From positions 28,345,796 to 28,409,795 of the forward strand of contig OY754977.1 of NCBI GenBank assembly GCA_963576475.1: a DNA stretch of 64,000 bases, written 5' to 3'. The notes beneath the pieces were generated by a model. That model ran no database searches and was not told the origin of the DNA. It saw only the letters and a program-made list of their open reading frames with translations. The translations under genes and the position numbers were made by a program. This DNA comes from Molanna angustata. Its lineage: Eukaryota; Arthropoda; Insecta; Trichoptera; Molannidae. Shown here in pieces: positions 45,190 through 56,209 of this stretch. Each line of letters opens with the position of its first letter. Within the stretch, counting starts at the first letter, position 1.

Positions 45190-45560
45190 GTATTTAGGTA
45201 TTATTTGTGTTTATGTAAATATTTAATTTAGGTATAAAGTATCTAGGTATTATTTGTATTTATGTAAATATTTAATTTGTACCAGTTAAAATTTAATCAA
45301 TCGACTGTATATTTAGGTATAGGTATAGGTATAAAAGTAATATTCAATTATATTAATTGTTCACAGTTAATATTCAATTAACCGCCTGTATTTAGGTATA
45401 TAAAAGTATATAATTTGTCCCAGTTAATATTTAATTAATCGACTGTATATTTAGGTACATAAAGTATATAATTTGTCTCTGTTAATATTCAATTAATCGC
45501 CTGTATATTTAGGTATATAAAAGTATATAATTTGTCCCAGTTAACTGGTTTAGGTAGGTA
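45190..45560. repeat. ~58-bp tandem repeat upstream of Gag
   Basis: CGACTGTATATTTAGG or CGCCTGTATATTTAGG recurs at 45302, 45382, 45440 and 45498, joined by GTATATAATTTGTCCCAGTT and AATATTCAATTAAT words. It may be the untranslated leader of the BEL/Pao element, where such repeats are common. Confidence 0.85.
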
Positions 45561-45758
45561 TGTACATACGCTTCGTATTATTTAATTAGGTATTGTGAAA
45601 TAATTATTTTATTTTATTGGTTTTAAATTATTTGTTCATAACATATGTACATACGACTCGTATCCACTAACAATTATGTTTTATTAAATTGTTTATCTGA
45701 ATAAGTATATAAATACAGACCGCACTGGATTATTCCCAACACTAATGTACTCATGTAC

Positions 45759-48700
45759 TTAATTTATTTATTTATTTATTTATTTATTTAAGATTTGGTA
45801 CACGGTTAACATACAATATACATAAACATAATATCAATTATAATAATAAATCAACCGTACACACAAAAATCCCACAAGGCATAGCCTGTCTGTGGGTATA
45901 CCAATTAAAAATATTCAAAATTATTTCGTTAGTAACATTAGTTATTTATAAAAATAAAATATAGCAAATTGCTTAGGCAGGAAACAAGTGAAAAAATATA
46001 AAGTATACAAATTATATATGAAAAATATACATACACATATTTATATACGAAACATCAATAAGTTTACATGAATCAGCAGACTGACAGCGGTGCTACCAAA
46101 TATTATACCCGCAGTCGATAGTAACAATACTTGGCAAGTACAAGGATATGCATGTCGCAGTCAATCTACACTTTCTAGTTAAAATTGAGAATTTCCAATA
46201 ATGATTAAAAAAAAAATAATAATAATAATATAAAAAAATCATTGAACTTTTACACAAGAGCAGAATATTGAGAAAAAGAAAGACATAAGTGCACCAAATT
46301 GAAAACCCAACAAGTAAGAAACAAATAAATACAAATTATAATAAGGAGGAGTAGATTAATATTAATAAATTCAGAATAAATTTTTAATAGAGTTGTAACA
46401 CCAACAAGTAAAATCTGTAGTAGAAAAAAAATACTTATATAAAAATAAAAGAAAAATAATAAAAGCAGGGTCAGGAGACAAGAACCAAAAAGTATGATTC
46501 ATTTATCAACTCAGATAATACAAGCAGTCAACAATCACAATTCAATTTGTAAGATAAATGAATTAATTAACAAATAAACAAAAATAAAAAATCGAGTAAT
46601 AAAAATCAAAATCAAAATCACAACAAATACTCTTGCACATTACATTGGTCTGTGAGTAGCCAAGATTTTATATGTCTGATAAAAGTTTTATGATTCTTAA
46701 TTGTCTTTAAAGAGTTGGATAATTTATTAAATGTTCTAGGTGCAACAAATACAGCGTGTCTTTGTGTCCTTCTCCTTTTATAATTAGGGACCTTGTACAT
46801 ATTATTTAATCGCTGGCTGACTCTGTTCTGTGTGTTTAGATTGAATAAATGAGGCCTCTTATGGATAAATTTAAGACATTGGAGTATGTAGAGTTTCCTC
46901 AGATCTAAGAGTTTGCTATCTTCAAAAAGCTGCGAAGTTGAGAATCTAATTGGTTTCTGGTAGATTTTTTTTACTAACATTTTTTGGATAACTTCCAAAG
47001 GTGCAATATGATTATTTAATGCTCCACCCCAAGCCATCATACCATATGTTAAAATCGATTGCACTAAGCAGTAGTATGTCATTTTGACTAAATCTGTTTT
47101 GACAATACCAACCAATCTTTTGAAAACGTACACCAAGTATCGAATTCTTTTACATACATAATCTATATGCTTGTCCCACCTTAAATAAGAGTCAATAGTA
47201 ATGCCCAAGTATTTCGTGGAGTTGACCGCTTTTACCTCTGAGCATCTATAGCATGTGCTATCACAACCAACATTATGGAATCGCAAAGTATGTGAATCAC
47301 TACCATCAGGCGCTGATCTTTGTGTATTTGAATATGTTATATACATCGTTTTATCACAATTAAGAGATAATAGACTTTCATTCAACCAAGATTTTACAAT
47401 TCTTAAACACCTATCTGCTTTGACAAAAGTTTCTTGCCAGGTATGTCCGCTTATGGTTATTGAAGTATCATCCGCAAATGAAATTATCTTACCAGGAATA
47501 TTAGCGTTGCAGAGGTCATTTATATAAACTAGGAACAGGATCGGTCCAAGAACCGTACCTTGTGGAACACCATGGAGAACTCTAAGCTGCGAGCTATAGT
47601 TATTAACTACCTTAGTTTTTTGAAATCTTTCATTTAAGTAGCTCCGTATCAGGAAAAGACACTTACCTTCTATACCAATTTTAGCTAGACGTTTGATTAA
47701 CATATTGTGATTAACGGTATCAAATGCTTTTCTTAGATCCAAAAATATTGTTAATGTTTTTTTCCCAATGTCTAAATTTTCATTTACGTGCTTTGTCAAT
47801 TTATATAATACATCTTCTGTTCCCAAGTTTGGTCTAAATCCAAATTGATTTTTGGATAGTTTATTATTTTTTTCAAGGTAACTCAAGAGTTGTTTTTTGA
47901 TAATTTTTTCGAAAATCTTAGCTATTTGTGAGATAAGTACAATTGGTCTATAGTTATTTGTTAGAAGGGGTGAACCGCTTTTATGAATTGGTATTATGGT
48001 AGAAGTTTTAAGAATGTTTGGGAATATTCCTGTATCCAAAGACAGATTAAAAATATATTTAATGGGTGAGGCTATATGTTGCTTAATTAGTTTAATCGTT
48101 TCTATGTTAATATTATCTGGACCAGTAGCTGTATTAGATTTTAATTCGTTGATTGTTATTATAACATCGTTCTCGGTAATAGAATTAAAATTAATCAAGT
48201 TTGGTACCTCTGCATTATTATCTCTCATACTTGGGAGTAAGGAAGTTGGAGAACTGGCGTTATTGGGCATTGGCATAGTAGCAAGAAGATCAGTTGCTAC
48301 GTTTGTGAAATAATTGTTAAAAATATCCGAGATTTTAAGTTGGTCTGAAATAATTTCGTTGTTGTGATCTATTTTATTAATAATGTGAATTTGTCTTTTC
48401 TTCCTGGAAGCTATTTCGTTGATTATATCCCATGTCCTTTTTGAATCATTTTTTGCCTTATTTAATTCATTATTATAGTAATCTTGTTTACATTTTTTTA
48501 TGAGCAAGTTTAGCATATTACGATAGATAGTAAAGTTTTCTTTGATCCAGGGAGAAATCAATAGATTGTTTAAGCGACAAAATTTTTCATGCTTTTTAAA
48601 TTCAGTATATAATTTATTCCGATGATGTATTGATATTATTAGACCACGTGTTATCCAAGGCTGAATTTTCTTATATTTACTCTTTGGTGCAGATTTGATA

Positions 48701-48975
48701 ATTTTACAAGGATCCATATAATTATTTAGAATTTGGTAGAATGTATCTATAGCTTTGTTAGGATCGTTATGAGAATATACATTAGACCACGACTCCCCTA
48801 CGATAGTCGATAAGAGTTTTGTCGAATCTATTTTAACTCCACAATTGTTGGTTGCGGCACATACATTGCTATTCATGTAATAATTATGTCCGTAAAATGT
48901 TGGATAATGATCAGTAATATCGATCGATAGTATTGCAGCTTTTGGCATTACTGAGTCTCTCGATTTAACTTAATG
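45759..48975 (-). mobile_element. LINE, 5' truncated, RT frame intact
   Basis: On the minus strand the order is: coding region 48976-46618, 3'UTR to about 45790 with the hairpin at 45871-45896 (CCCACAGACAGGC / GCCTTGTGGG as read on that strand), and a tail of seven AAAT units (45759-45790). It interrupts the region upstream of the BEL/Pao Gag. The sequence ATGTAC occurs on both sides (about 45749 and 48973), a possible but unproven target duplication. Confidence 0.88.
46618..48948 (-). CDS. LINE endonuclease end plus reverse transcriptase
   Basis: 776 codons without a stop. The true start is missing: the frame is open back to a stop near 48976 and begins inside the last block of an APE-type endonuclease (ILSIDITDHYPTF, the SDH-like motif near residues 8-17). 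RT motifs are intact: IPIHKSG with NNYRPI (319-335), NQFGFRP (367-373), IFLDLRKAFDTVNH (401-414, first catalytic aspartate), HGVPQGTVLGPILF (459-472) and SFADDTSI (490-497, catalytic pair). KYLGI and the C-terminal region follow. RNase H is not seen. Jockey/CR1 superclade by motif order; the exact clade is not determined. It is the only long intact RT frame in the window. Confidence 0.94.
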   Translation of the reverse strand: MPKAAILSIDITDHYPTFYGHNYYMNSNVCAATNNCGVKIDSTKLLSTIVGESWSNVYSHNDPNKAIDTFYQILNNYMDPCKIIKSAPKSKYKKIQPWITRGLIISIHHRNKLYTEFKKHEKFCRLNNLLISPWIKENFTIYRNMLNLLIKKCKQDYYNNELNKAKNDSKRTWDIINEIASRKKRQIHIINKIDHNNEIISDQLKISDIFNNYFTNVATDLLATMPMPNNASSPTSLLPSMRDNNAEVPNLINFNSITENDVIITINELKSNTATGPDNINIETIKLIKQHIASPIKYIFNLSLDTGIFPNILKTSTIIPIHKSGSPLLTNNYRPIVLISQIAKIFEKIIKKQLLSYLEKNNKLSKNQFGFRPNLGTEDVLYKLTKHVNENLDIGKKTLTIFLDLRKAFDTVNHNMLIKRLAKIGIEGKCLFLIRSYLNERFQKTKVVNNYSSQLRVLHGVPQGTVLGPILFLVYINDLCNANIPGKIISFADDTSITISGHTWQETFVKADRCLRIVKSWLNESLLSLNCDKTMYITYSNTQRSAPDGSDSHTLRFHNVGCDSTCYRCSEVKAVNSTKYLGITIDSYLRWDKHIDYVCKRIRYLVYVFKRLVGIVKTDLVKMTYYCLVQSILTYGMMAWGGALNNHIAPLEVIQKMLVKKIYQKPIRFSTSQLFEDSKLLDLRKLYILQCLKFIHKRPHLFNLNTQNRVSQRLNNMYKVPNYKRRRTQRHAVFVAPRTFNKLSNSLKTIKNHKTFIRHIKSWLLTDQCNVQEYLL

Positions 48976-49424
48976 TACATATATATATCGCAATGTTATA
49001 TACGAACGTACTGTTGTACGTCAATGCACTTTCGAACGCAGGAATATAATATATTATATCAAATATTACATAGGTACCTACGTAGTTATACGCAATATCG
49101 CTTTAGATTTGTGATATTTCTTACACACAGACATGTACTCACTGTACGAAGCGAATAATGAATGTATAATTGTATAGGCAGGTACCCATTCAACTAACAG
49201 CTAACTTGATCGGGTAAAAATAACTAAATCTAACAATTAACTTATATTATGTTCCGATTGATTGAACATAATTGACTGGACATAAATCCAATAATTCGAT
49301 TCGAAATATACCAAACATTACGTACCGATATCTACAATATTTTTTGTGGGTATATTTAAATAAATGATATGCTATGCGCAATACGTTTATGTGATTATTT
49401 ATAAGATCAAACTATTTAAACTTA
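48976..49424. other. Unassigned AT-rich stretch
   Basis: Nothing recognised. Confidence 0.5.
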
Positions 49425-49830
49425 TTCAAATTTAACAAAATTACGTAAATTAACAAGTTAGGTATATGATAAATATAATATTTATCGTTAAATACGATAT
49501 CTAATTTAGGTACTTAATTAACCAACTCAAAACATTCCTTAAAAATTCACCAAAAATTACGTAAATTCACAAGATAGATATTATATGATAAATATAATAT
49601 TTATCGTAAAGTATGATATTCAAGTTAGGTGCTTAATTGACCTACTCAAATTCATTAAAAATTCACCAAAAATTACGTGAATTAACAAGTTAGATATTAT
49701 ATGATAAATATAATATTTATCGTTAAGTATGATATTCAATTTAGGTACTTAATTGACCAACTCAAAATTCATTAAAAAATTCACCAAAAATTACGTAAAA
49801 ATTCTACGAATTTCCAAGCAGTTATATTTG
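49425..49830. repeat. ~118-bp tandem repeat, about 3.4 units
   Basis: The near-palindrome GATAAATATAATATTTATC recurs at 49468, 49587 and 49703. AAATTACGTAAATTAACAAG and TTAGGTACTTAATTGACC words mark each unit. A separated matching piece is at 51245-51335. Confidence 0.9.
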
Positions 49831-50427
49831 TTGACAACACATCATCTTAGGTTTATTAATTTTATAATTTGAATATTTGTGTTTGCCTTTATGAGTATTG
49901 ATAAAATATAATTAATATTACTTTTAATAAATGTGTTATTTAAGTATAATGTACAATATCGGTTTTACAGATGCCAATAAATAAGCGGTTCTTTATGACA
50001 AAAAATATATTTAATACCGCGCAACAAGTAAAACCAATATTTAAATAGAATATAATTTTATTTAGATTTCTATATTATAATTATTATTTTAAGCAGTACC
50101 TAATGTTATATTATAATATTATTATTTAAACTGTACCTAATGTTAAACTGTAAATCAATAAATTCGCCAAGCAAACTGTTCTAGAAAAGATAAAAATCAA
50201 AATTTGAACAATAGATGGCATAACTAAGGAACATAAAACCATATTGAAACAACCTGTTGATATATCTAAATATAGGTCAAAAATTGTTCCTCGGGGGATT
50301 CTCTCGATAGAAACCCAAGTACTCCCATTTTTATGGTGTAGTACAGCCCCTTCAAGAGCTTGAGACATTGATCCTATTGAGATCTGTCTACGGGACGCAT
50401 GGCGCCCTGTTCTTGATTGAAACCCAA
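49831..50427. other. Unassigned stretch
   Basis: It includes a short minus-strand frame (50126-50437) without recognised motifs, and a small duplication of TACCTAATGTTA at 50097 and 50135. Confidence 0.45.
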
Positions 50428-50582
50428 CCTGTCCCATGCTGCACGAGGTTAATTGCAGGGTTTATTGCCCGGATTATCTTTTGCAGATAACCTCCTTAAT
50501 CCTTGCCATTCCGACAAGAACCTTACCTGTTCCATGCTCTACGAGGTATAATCCAGGGTTTATTGCCCGGATTATCTTTTTT
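50428..50582. repeat. 97-bp-spaced direct repeat
   Basis: CCATGCTGCACGAGG and CAGGGTTTATTGCCCGGAT at 50434-50475 recur as CCATGCTCTACGAGG and the same second block at 50531-50573, with GATTATCTTTT ending both. Purpose unknown. Confidence 0.85.
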
Positions 50583-51180
50583 GGGTGGAACCATTGCTAC
50601 TGGCGATGCTCCTTGAGACCTTAAAAGACCTCACTTTTGAGAGCATATTGGGAACCTCCTTTACTCCTTCCCAAAAAAGAAACCTCGTACACGCCAGGGC
50701 TCCGTCGTCGTGCCCTTATAGAGCGCCGCCGTGCTCATAATAATCGGGTTAGGGCTTCGCCATAATATAAAATCTTGAACAAATAGGGCTATGATCATGA
50801 TCAAGAACAGTTTTACTGGCACTTAATAATAATCGAATTTTTGTTTATTTATTTATTCCCGAAATTTATGAAAGGAGATACGCAACAGCTGCCCTCGCGC
50901 ACGGTCCGCCGATCGTGTCCCGCCGTCGAGACATCGAGCGTCTTCGCAGCTGATGGAAGTCGTCGTTCCCGTCAGCGCTTCGGGTACACCTCTCCGTGCC
51001 TGAGGTGGGCGATCCGTTCTTCGTCGGGCCGTTTCTGTAGTACGTTATAAAGAAACGGGCGTAGGGTGTGGAGGCTGTTTCAGCGTAACCACGGACACAG
51101 GGGTCCGTGCGCAGTTGCCATTGTCGCGAAGGGCCCTCGTTAGGGCGCACCCCTCGCGGTGGCGGTGTCGGCAACAATAT
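50583..51180. other. GC-rich block of unknown origin
   Basis: From about 50640, and especially 50870-51175, GC content by eye is well above 50 percent, in contrast to the AT-rich surroundings. Both strands stay open for about 70-110 codons (50841-51050 plus; 50866-51198 minus), as GC-rich DNA tends to. I do not recognise either product. It may be part of a foreign or retrotransposon UTR inserted within the split 118-bp repeat array. Confidence 0.55.
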
Positions 51181-51400
51181 TATTATAAATATGTTCAATA
51201 TTGCTAGGCAATATTCGACTCGAAAGGATCATATGCGTCCGATATTTAATATAGGTACTTAATGGACCAACTCAAAAATTCATTAAAAAAATCACCAAAA
51301 AATTACGTAAAAATTCTACGAATTTCCAAGCATTTATATTGTAATAATTATGTGCAATATTGCTGGGCAATATTCGACTCGAAAGGACCAAATGAATGAG
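51181..51400. repeat. Flank repeats: CAATATTGCTAGGCAATATT units
   Basis: CAATATTGCTAGGCAATATT followed by CGACTCGAAAGGA occurs at about 51194 and, as CAATATTGCTGGGCAATATT, at about 51355. Between them is a piece of the 118-bp unit. Confidence 0.85.
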
Positions 51401-51634
51401 CGGGGGCGTAACTTCCCGCTCAGTGTGATGGGGTAGGAATTATGTATGTGTCAACAAGTCAACCGAAGAAAGCCTGTAACTCCTTCTGCGAATATGAGAC
51501 AGCCACTTACCTTGTGACGGGTCTCCAGTCTTCGCAGGCACAGAATTCGTATCTCCGGTCCTGGTATGGTGGAGATGATGGTTCATCTACTTCACAAGTC
51601 TCACACACAACAATTCCTCCCGTGGCGTAATTAT
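51401..51634 (-). other. Exon-like open stretch with splice-donor sequence
   Basis: On the minus strand the frame runs from the LTR through ATGGIVVCETCEVDEPSSPP and YQDRRYEFCACEDWRPVTR to ACAAGGTAAGTGG (donor-like GTAAGT at about 51510). No protein family is recognised; the paired CxxC and CAC residues are the only notable features. It could be a BEL/Pao leader or chance. Confidence 0.3.
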
Positions 51635-51949
51635 TAAAGCACAAATAAATTATGGCTATTTTTTCCTCGACAAGACGTAACTTGATCTGTCGACGAATGT
51701 GACAATACAGTGTACCGCTAACGGGCGACAACGTGCGAACTGTCCAAACTGGTCAAAAAAACTGTCGTCTTCCATATCGATGGCTCAAACCATATCCGCC
51801 CACCTGTGTTGCTCAGACGTCGAGAAAGCATAACAAATAAGTGACTATCTAATTCACAGAGGGCAGACTGGTCCTACAGTTGACCTGTTTGAAATAAATA
51901 ATTCAAATAAATTATGTAATTACTGTGGCAAATGAATATTGCTCAACCA
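51635..51949 (-). repeat. Solo BEL/Pao LTR with ATTAT duplication
   Basis: 315 bp identical on reading to 41297-41611. ATTAT lies directly outside both ends (51630-51634 and 51950-51954), the 5-bp duplication expected for this class. No primer-binding site (a TGG start) follows its inner edge, so it is read as a solo LTR rather than the missing 5' LTR. Confidence 0.85.
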
Positions 51950-51954
51950 ATTAT

Positions 51955-52231
51955 ATTTTATTCTTATTTCTGTTATTTAAACCACATGCTTTTGTTACCC
52001 TGTATTTTGCCTTGGGTTTCATTATTATTTTACAAAATATAATATCATTGAATCTGTGTTAATATTCATAATAAAAATAATGTTTATAATAATATTTGAA
52101 ATTCAATAATATTATTATAAATTCTATTCGCATAATAGAGTACGGGAATTTTCATGATTTTTTTAGGCCTCAAGTCGACCTATGCTTGTTTATAAATTCT
52201 TGCATCTTTCATTATCATATTCAAATGTTTA
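51955..52231. other. Unassigned AT-rich stretch
   Basis: Nothing recognised. Confidence 0.5.
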
Positions 52232-52344
52232 TCCAGCTGTCGATTTTTTCAAGAGAATTTCACTCTCTACATAATATATCGTCAAAGTATCAAGCCAAGA
52301 TACGCGAGATTTGTATGCGGGGTCTATATTTTAAAGTAGGTATT

Positions 52345-53315
52345 TATTAATTTGTGATTAAGTGTTTATATGTAGTTTGATACGTATTCTTCAATCATTG
52401 GGATATGTTCTCCGTTTGTGCAGACAGTTTAATAATGTTTCTACCTTTAAAACTCTTTATTTCGCATATGTTCGCAGTATTGTTGAATATGCATCCCAAG
52501 TATGGTCTCCTTCTTATGCCACATATAAAATAAGAGTTGAAAGGTTACAAAAAAAAATTCTTAGATATCTTGACTTTCGTACACATAGAGACCACATCAG
52601 TTATTCTGACTCATTGAAGCACTACAAAATGACTTCACTTGAAAGCCGTAGAACTGTGGCAGATATTATTTTTTTATTCAAAATTGCTAATTCAACGGTT
52701 GACTGCCCTGATCTGCTAGAACGCTTGACTCTGAGAGTGCCAACAAGACCGACTAGACTGACTAACTTACTTTACCTCCCCATTTGCAACACAAATGCCA
52801 GACAGAACTCCTTCATATACCGCACTTCCCATTTTTATAACTCCCAGATTAGTGATACAGATCTTTTTAACTCCCCATTAATTACAATAAAAAATAAATT
52901 ATTAAGCATTCTGCCATAATCTTAACTTTCCACTCTGATGAATTGGGTGTATCGCATAAAAATTCACGCACATACATACACACACCCACACATACTCACA
53001 CACCCTCACACAAACACCCTCACACACACACACACACAAGGTAGCATATATTGTTGTTTTAACTTTTGTCTTACTTAATATTCATTGTTTTTTTCTTACA
53101 CTACTATAATTTATAAGGTAATAATGTATACATGTAATTGATGCTGGGCGTGACTATTTTTTTATATTGTATATCACCATTATACTTGTCCAGTCATTGT
53201 TTGTGTACTTTCAATAAAATAAAATAAAATAAAATAAAATAAAATAAAATAAGATAAAATAAAATAAAATAAAATAAAATAAAATAAAATAAAATAAAAT
53301 AAAATAAAATAAAAT
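52345..53315 (+). mobile_element. LINE 3' portion with AAAAT tail
   Basis: The coding end (to 52919), a ~300-bp UTR with a CA run (52964-53036) and a tail of ~20 AAAAT units (53216-53315). It shares its UTR with 16672-16810. Confidence 0.88.
52362..52919 (+). pseudogene. LINE RT C-terminus, open fragment
   Basis: The frame reads LYFAYVRSIVEYASQVWSPS, RVERLQKKILRYLDFRTH, SDSLKHYKMTSLESRRTVAD, IIFLFKIANSTVDCPDLLER and RTSHFYNSQISDTDLFNSPL, stopping at 52919. These are the post-RT blocks of a jockey/CR1-group LINE (FVRS.LEYAS.VW.P, IE.+Q+KFLR.L, L..RR...D..FLYK+.N..ID...LL, R.....N). Complete from thumb to stop without breaks, but 5' truncated, so not functional. Confidence 0.92.
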
Positions 53316-53369
53316 ACACACTATAGACATCGACAGTTGGATCTCATGTGTTACATGCAACTAGTAATA

Positions 53370-54999
53370 TGCATTTCAGTTGTTCTTGCTTAGTTTGTGC
53401 AATATGTGCAATACTTTCCAATTTTTAAATATATGTAGGTATTAATTAAGAATGCTGATAAACACTATTCTACTTTGCTATGTTTAGATAAAACTTAGTT
53501 AATATTTAACACATAATTTTTGATAGATATTTCAACACAATAGAACCGATGTGAAAAAATAATAATAAAAACGTTACCTACATCATTGTGGTGTCAAAAT
53601 ATAAATACATAAATGAAACATTGTAAAAAAAATTGCTACTTCCTATTTAAATATTTGATAATTCTTTAAGAACCAGAAATACGCATTCAACATACGACAC
53701 AATTAAATTCTGGTCCAGAAATATATTTACCTCTGTGAAGTATTCAATTAGAATACCTAAAGGTAATTTCATACATTCGTTTAGAAAATCACGTTGTGTC
53801 CAGTACGTACGTATGTAGATATGTGTTGTAGGTATCTGTTTACATTTAACCAAAGCGGATGTTTGTGGACATGGATAGTTGCGCTTGGCGGATCAATTTA
53901 AAGTTACGGTGAGCTAAATATGTACAACAAGTGACCTTCACCGAGTAGGTTGGTATATTAAACGGATGAGAATTTGGAAATAATCACATGGTATTTACAA
54001 TCCTTTTGAGAATGTTATGTGTAGATACAAATTGAAATCAGAGACGAGCCCCTTCTCGGTGAGTGGCCAAAGAATAAGAATATCAGGTTGTTGCTCCAGA
54101 AATATTTGTATGGAATATTTCCTGTGCAAACGTTCCCAATATAATCTCTTTTCCTAGGGCCCTAGAGAATGACGATATTGCTAACACAAAAAGCTTCTTA
54201 TTACAGTCGTGCCGAAATAATTCTCTAACAAATACATATTGCATTTTTGCTACAATATCCTGATTTATCGCTAGAGTCCTTTTTTTCTTAAACTGCAGAT
54301 CTATTCACGTCATTCATTTCAAAGGAGATAAAATGTGCACCATTTACATTGTCGTAAATTGACAAATGTTAAATAAGCGAATGAGAAACTTATTCAACAT
54401 TTGTTTTGTTTACAAAGTCTCCAACAAAATATCAATTTACGAGTAGCTTTCTAAACACGTATGCGGTGGAGTCTCTAAACCGTTCCGTCAAGATCTAATT
54501 GGTCAAGACCCCAATGACCATAATGCGGAAACAATGGTGTCCTTAAGGGCCAATATTATAAACGATGTACCAAATATCCGTAAGTATGCCGACTGTTAAC
54601 TAACGGATGGTCAACCGTCAATAAATATTACCGGTGAGCATATTATAAAACGTTTTTGAAGATCCGTAAGCAAGCAGTAAAAACTGTCAAATTTTACTGT
54701 TGTAGTCTATGGTTTCGTGTCGTTTCTATGGAACAAAACCCAAGCTCTTTGTTGCCTAAGTAAATATTATGTTATTAATAAGGACAACAACAGCGTACTC
54801 GTTGTTGTCCTCTCAGATCATAATGATACAAATATAATAATAAGGAAAGAAATTGGCCGATTTTTGAGATATATTTTATCATTTGGAATTGAAATATTGC
54901 TCTGCAAAACCTGTTTATTTTTTTATGTTTTTACGTGATATGGTGAGTTATAAAGCACTCAAAGATGTGATGACGTTTTATTGTACAAAAAATCAGAAT
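53370..54999. other. Unassigned stretch with possible MITE
   Basis: No gene recognised. At 54535-54680, AGGGCCAATATTATAAACGA and a second, similar GCATATTATAAAACGTTTTT with shared ATCCGTAAG(T/C)A words form a diverged internal repeat that may belong to a DNA-transposon derivative. The short frame at 54717-54938 has no motif. Confidence 0.45.
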
Positions 55000-55003
55000 A
55001 TTT

Positions 55004-55170
55004 TTTAGACGCACGACCATGTGAACGATTTTCTGAAAGACGGAAATATTAGAAGTGTGAGCAATATACGAACATGTATGAGACATGTATGATAGAAAAA
55101 TGTGGCTTTCGGTTCTCTTTGCCTACCCCGCAAAGAACATGGCGTGATGGTATGTATGTATGTATTTATT
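55004..55170 (+). pseudogene. RTE-like LINE 3' end, copy 4
   Basis: DHVNDFLKDGNIRSVSNIRT, then KMWLSVLFAYPAKNMA, then ATGGCGTGATGGTATGTATG and GTATGTATTT. Very short copy; orientation plus like its relatives. Confidence 0.85.
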
Positions 55171-55455
55171 TACATTTAATATAACAGTAAAAGCTTAACT
55201 TGTATAATGTTGTTAATGAATATATCTGCATATTTAATTCAAAAATAATTTGTTTATGAAGATGGGACAGGTATATAATATGAACTGTAGGTAGGCACCT
55301 AACTTATTTCGTTACAACTTCAACTGTATTTTATCAAGTTATGTTGTATGTATGTATGTAAGTACCTACATCATCAATGGAAGGAAGCCATATAAGCTAT
55401 TTAACCAAGTAATTTTATTATAAAGTAGTTTATTTAACTCGTGTTAGCGAGTGCC
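55171..55455. other. Unassigned stretch
   Basis: Nothing recognised except a GTATGTATGTATGTA run near 55349. Confidence 0.5.
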
Positions 55456-55458
55456 TAT

Positions 55459-56025
55459 GGGCCGGTATAACAGTCTCAGTTTAAGAGCTAAACTCAAGTT
55501 TTATAAAAATATAGCGTATTACAGTGTCCGTTTAGGCCTAATTTTCCCTCAAATACGTCACTAAAACGACAAATATTTAACTCAACGTTTCTGGCGGATT
55601 AAGTACTTAACGGTGAGTAAACTGTCATTTGCTAGGCAACGCGTATAGTTTCAGTGTTCTATCACTAGAGGCGTTAGTTGTATCGACGGTGGCGCCACAC
55701 AACAAAACAAACTGACAGCCATATCGAAACGAACATGGGAATTTAAAAGCATTATTTTGGTGAAAAACAATAAATTTACCATGTTGTATGATAAAACAAT
55801 AGTATTTGAAGTCGTAGCGTCCTGTTTTGTAGTTCGTATTAATTGAGGTTATTTAAAATTTAACAGATAATAACCACAGAAAAAGTGAAATATGTCTATA
55901 ATTGAAGATTTAGTAACTGACATGTCATATTGCACTGTAATACGGAAATGGATTCAATCTCCCCTTAACATTAATCTTGAGTTTAACAAACTCAATGAGT
56001 TGAGGGCCGACTGTAATACCGGGCC
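55459..56025. mobile_element. Harbinger-like MITE
   Basis: The left end GGGCCGGTATAACAGTC, then AGTTTAAGAGCTAAACTCAAG-like text, is mirrored by CTTGAGTTTAACAAACTCAA, GGGCCGACTGTAATACCGGG and CC at 56025. TAT flanks both ends (55456-55458 and 56026-56028). A GGGCC start and 3-bp duplication fit the PIF/Harbinger group. The small frame from ATG 55892 ends outside the element and reads the terminal repeat; not a gene. Confidence 0.8.
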
Positions 56026-56110
56026 TATGAAACATAAAGTTAATATACGTAGATTATTTTCGTTTTCAATAAACTTTTTGAATTGGGTTTATTTTATTTT
56101 ATTTTTGTGT

Positions 56111-56209
56111 TGCTTCACGGGAAACTAACAGGAACTATTTAAAATATCAATTCAATACGCACCCAATAACAATTTTTCTTTTAAATTTATCGCTTCACAG
56201 ATCCAGATT
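56111..56209 (-). mobile_element. SINE, copy 3 (tail only)
   Basis: GAAACTAACAGGAACTATTT, CGCACCCAATAACAA and CGCTTCACAGATCCAGA match the tail of SINE copies 1 and 2; the tRNA head is missing. Confidence 0.8.

Larger units (their letters stand above)
52232..53341 (-). mobile_element. Family T, copy E, split by a LINE
   Basis: TCCAGCTGTCGAT at 52232-52244 and ATCGACAGTTGGA at 53329-53341 are the termini; the left-flank word of copies B and C appears reversed at 53342-53365 (ATGTGTTACATGCAACTAGT), so this copy is on the minus strand. Only about 110 bp at the left and 25 bp at the right are family T; a LINE fills the middle. Confidence 0.85.

Noticed and set aside
50866..51198. GC-rich 110-codon minus frame as a gene
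   Set aside because: Open frames on both strands of GC-rich DNA are expected by chance and no motif is recognised.
41297..51949. Single 10.65-kb intact BEL/Pao element
   Set aside because: The right LTR has its own ATTAT duplication and no primer-binding site, and outer flanks do not match; kept as the less likely alternative.
55892..56128. 78-codon frame as a small gene
   Set aside because: It runs through the MITE's terminal inverted repeat and out into flanking DNA.
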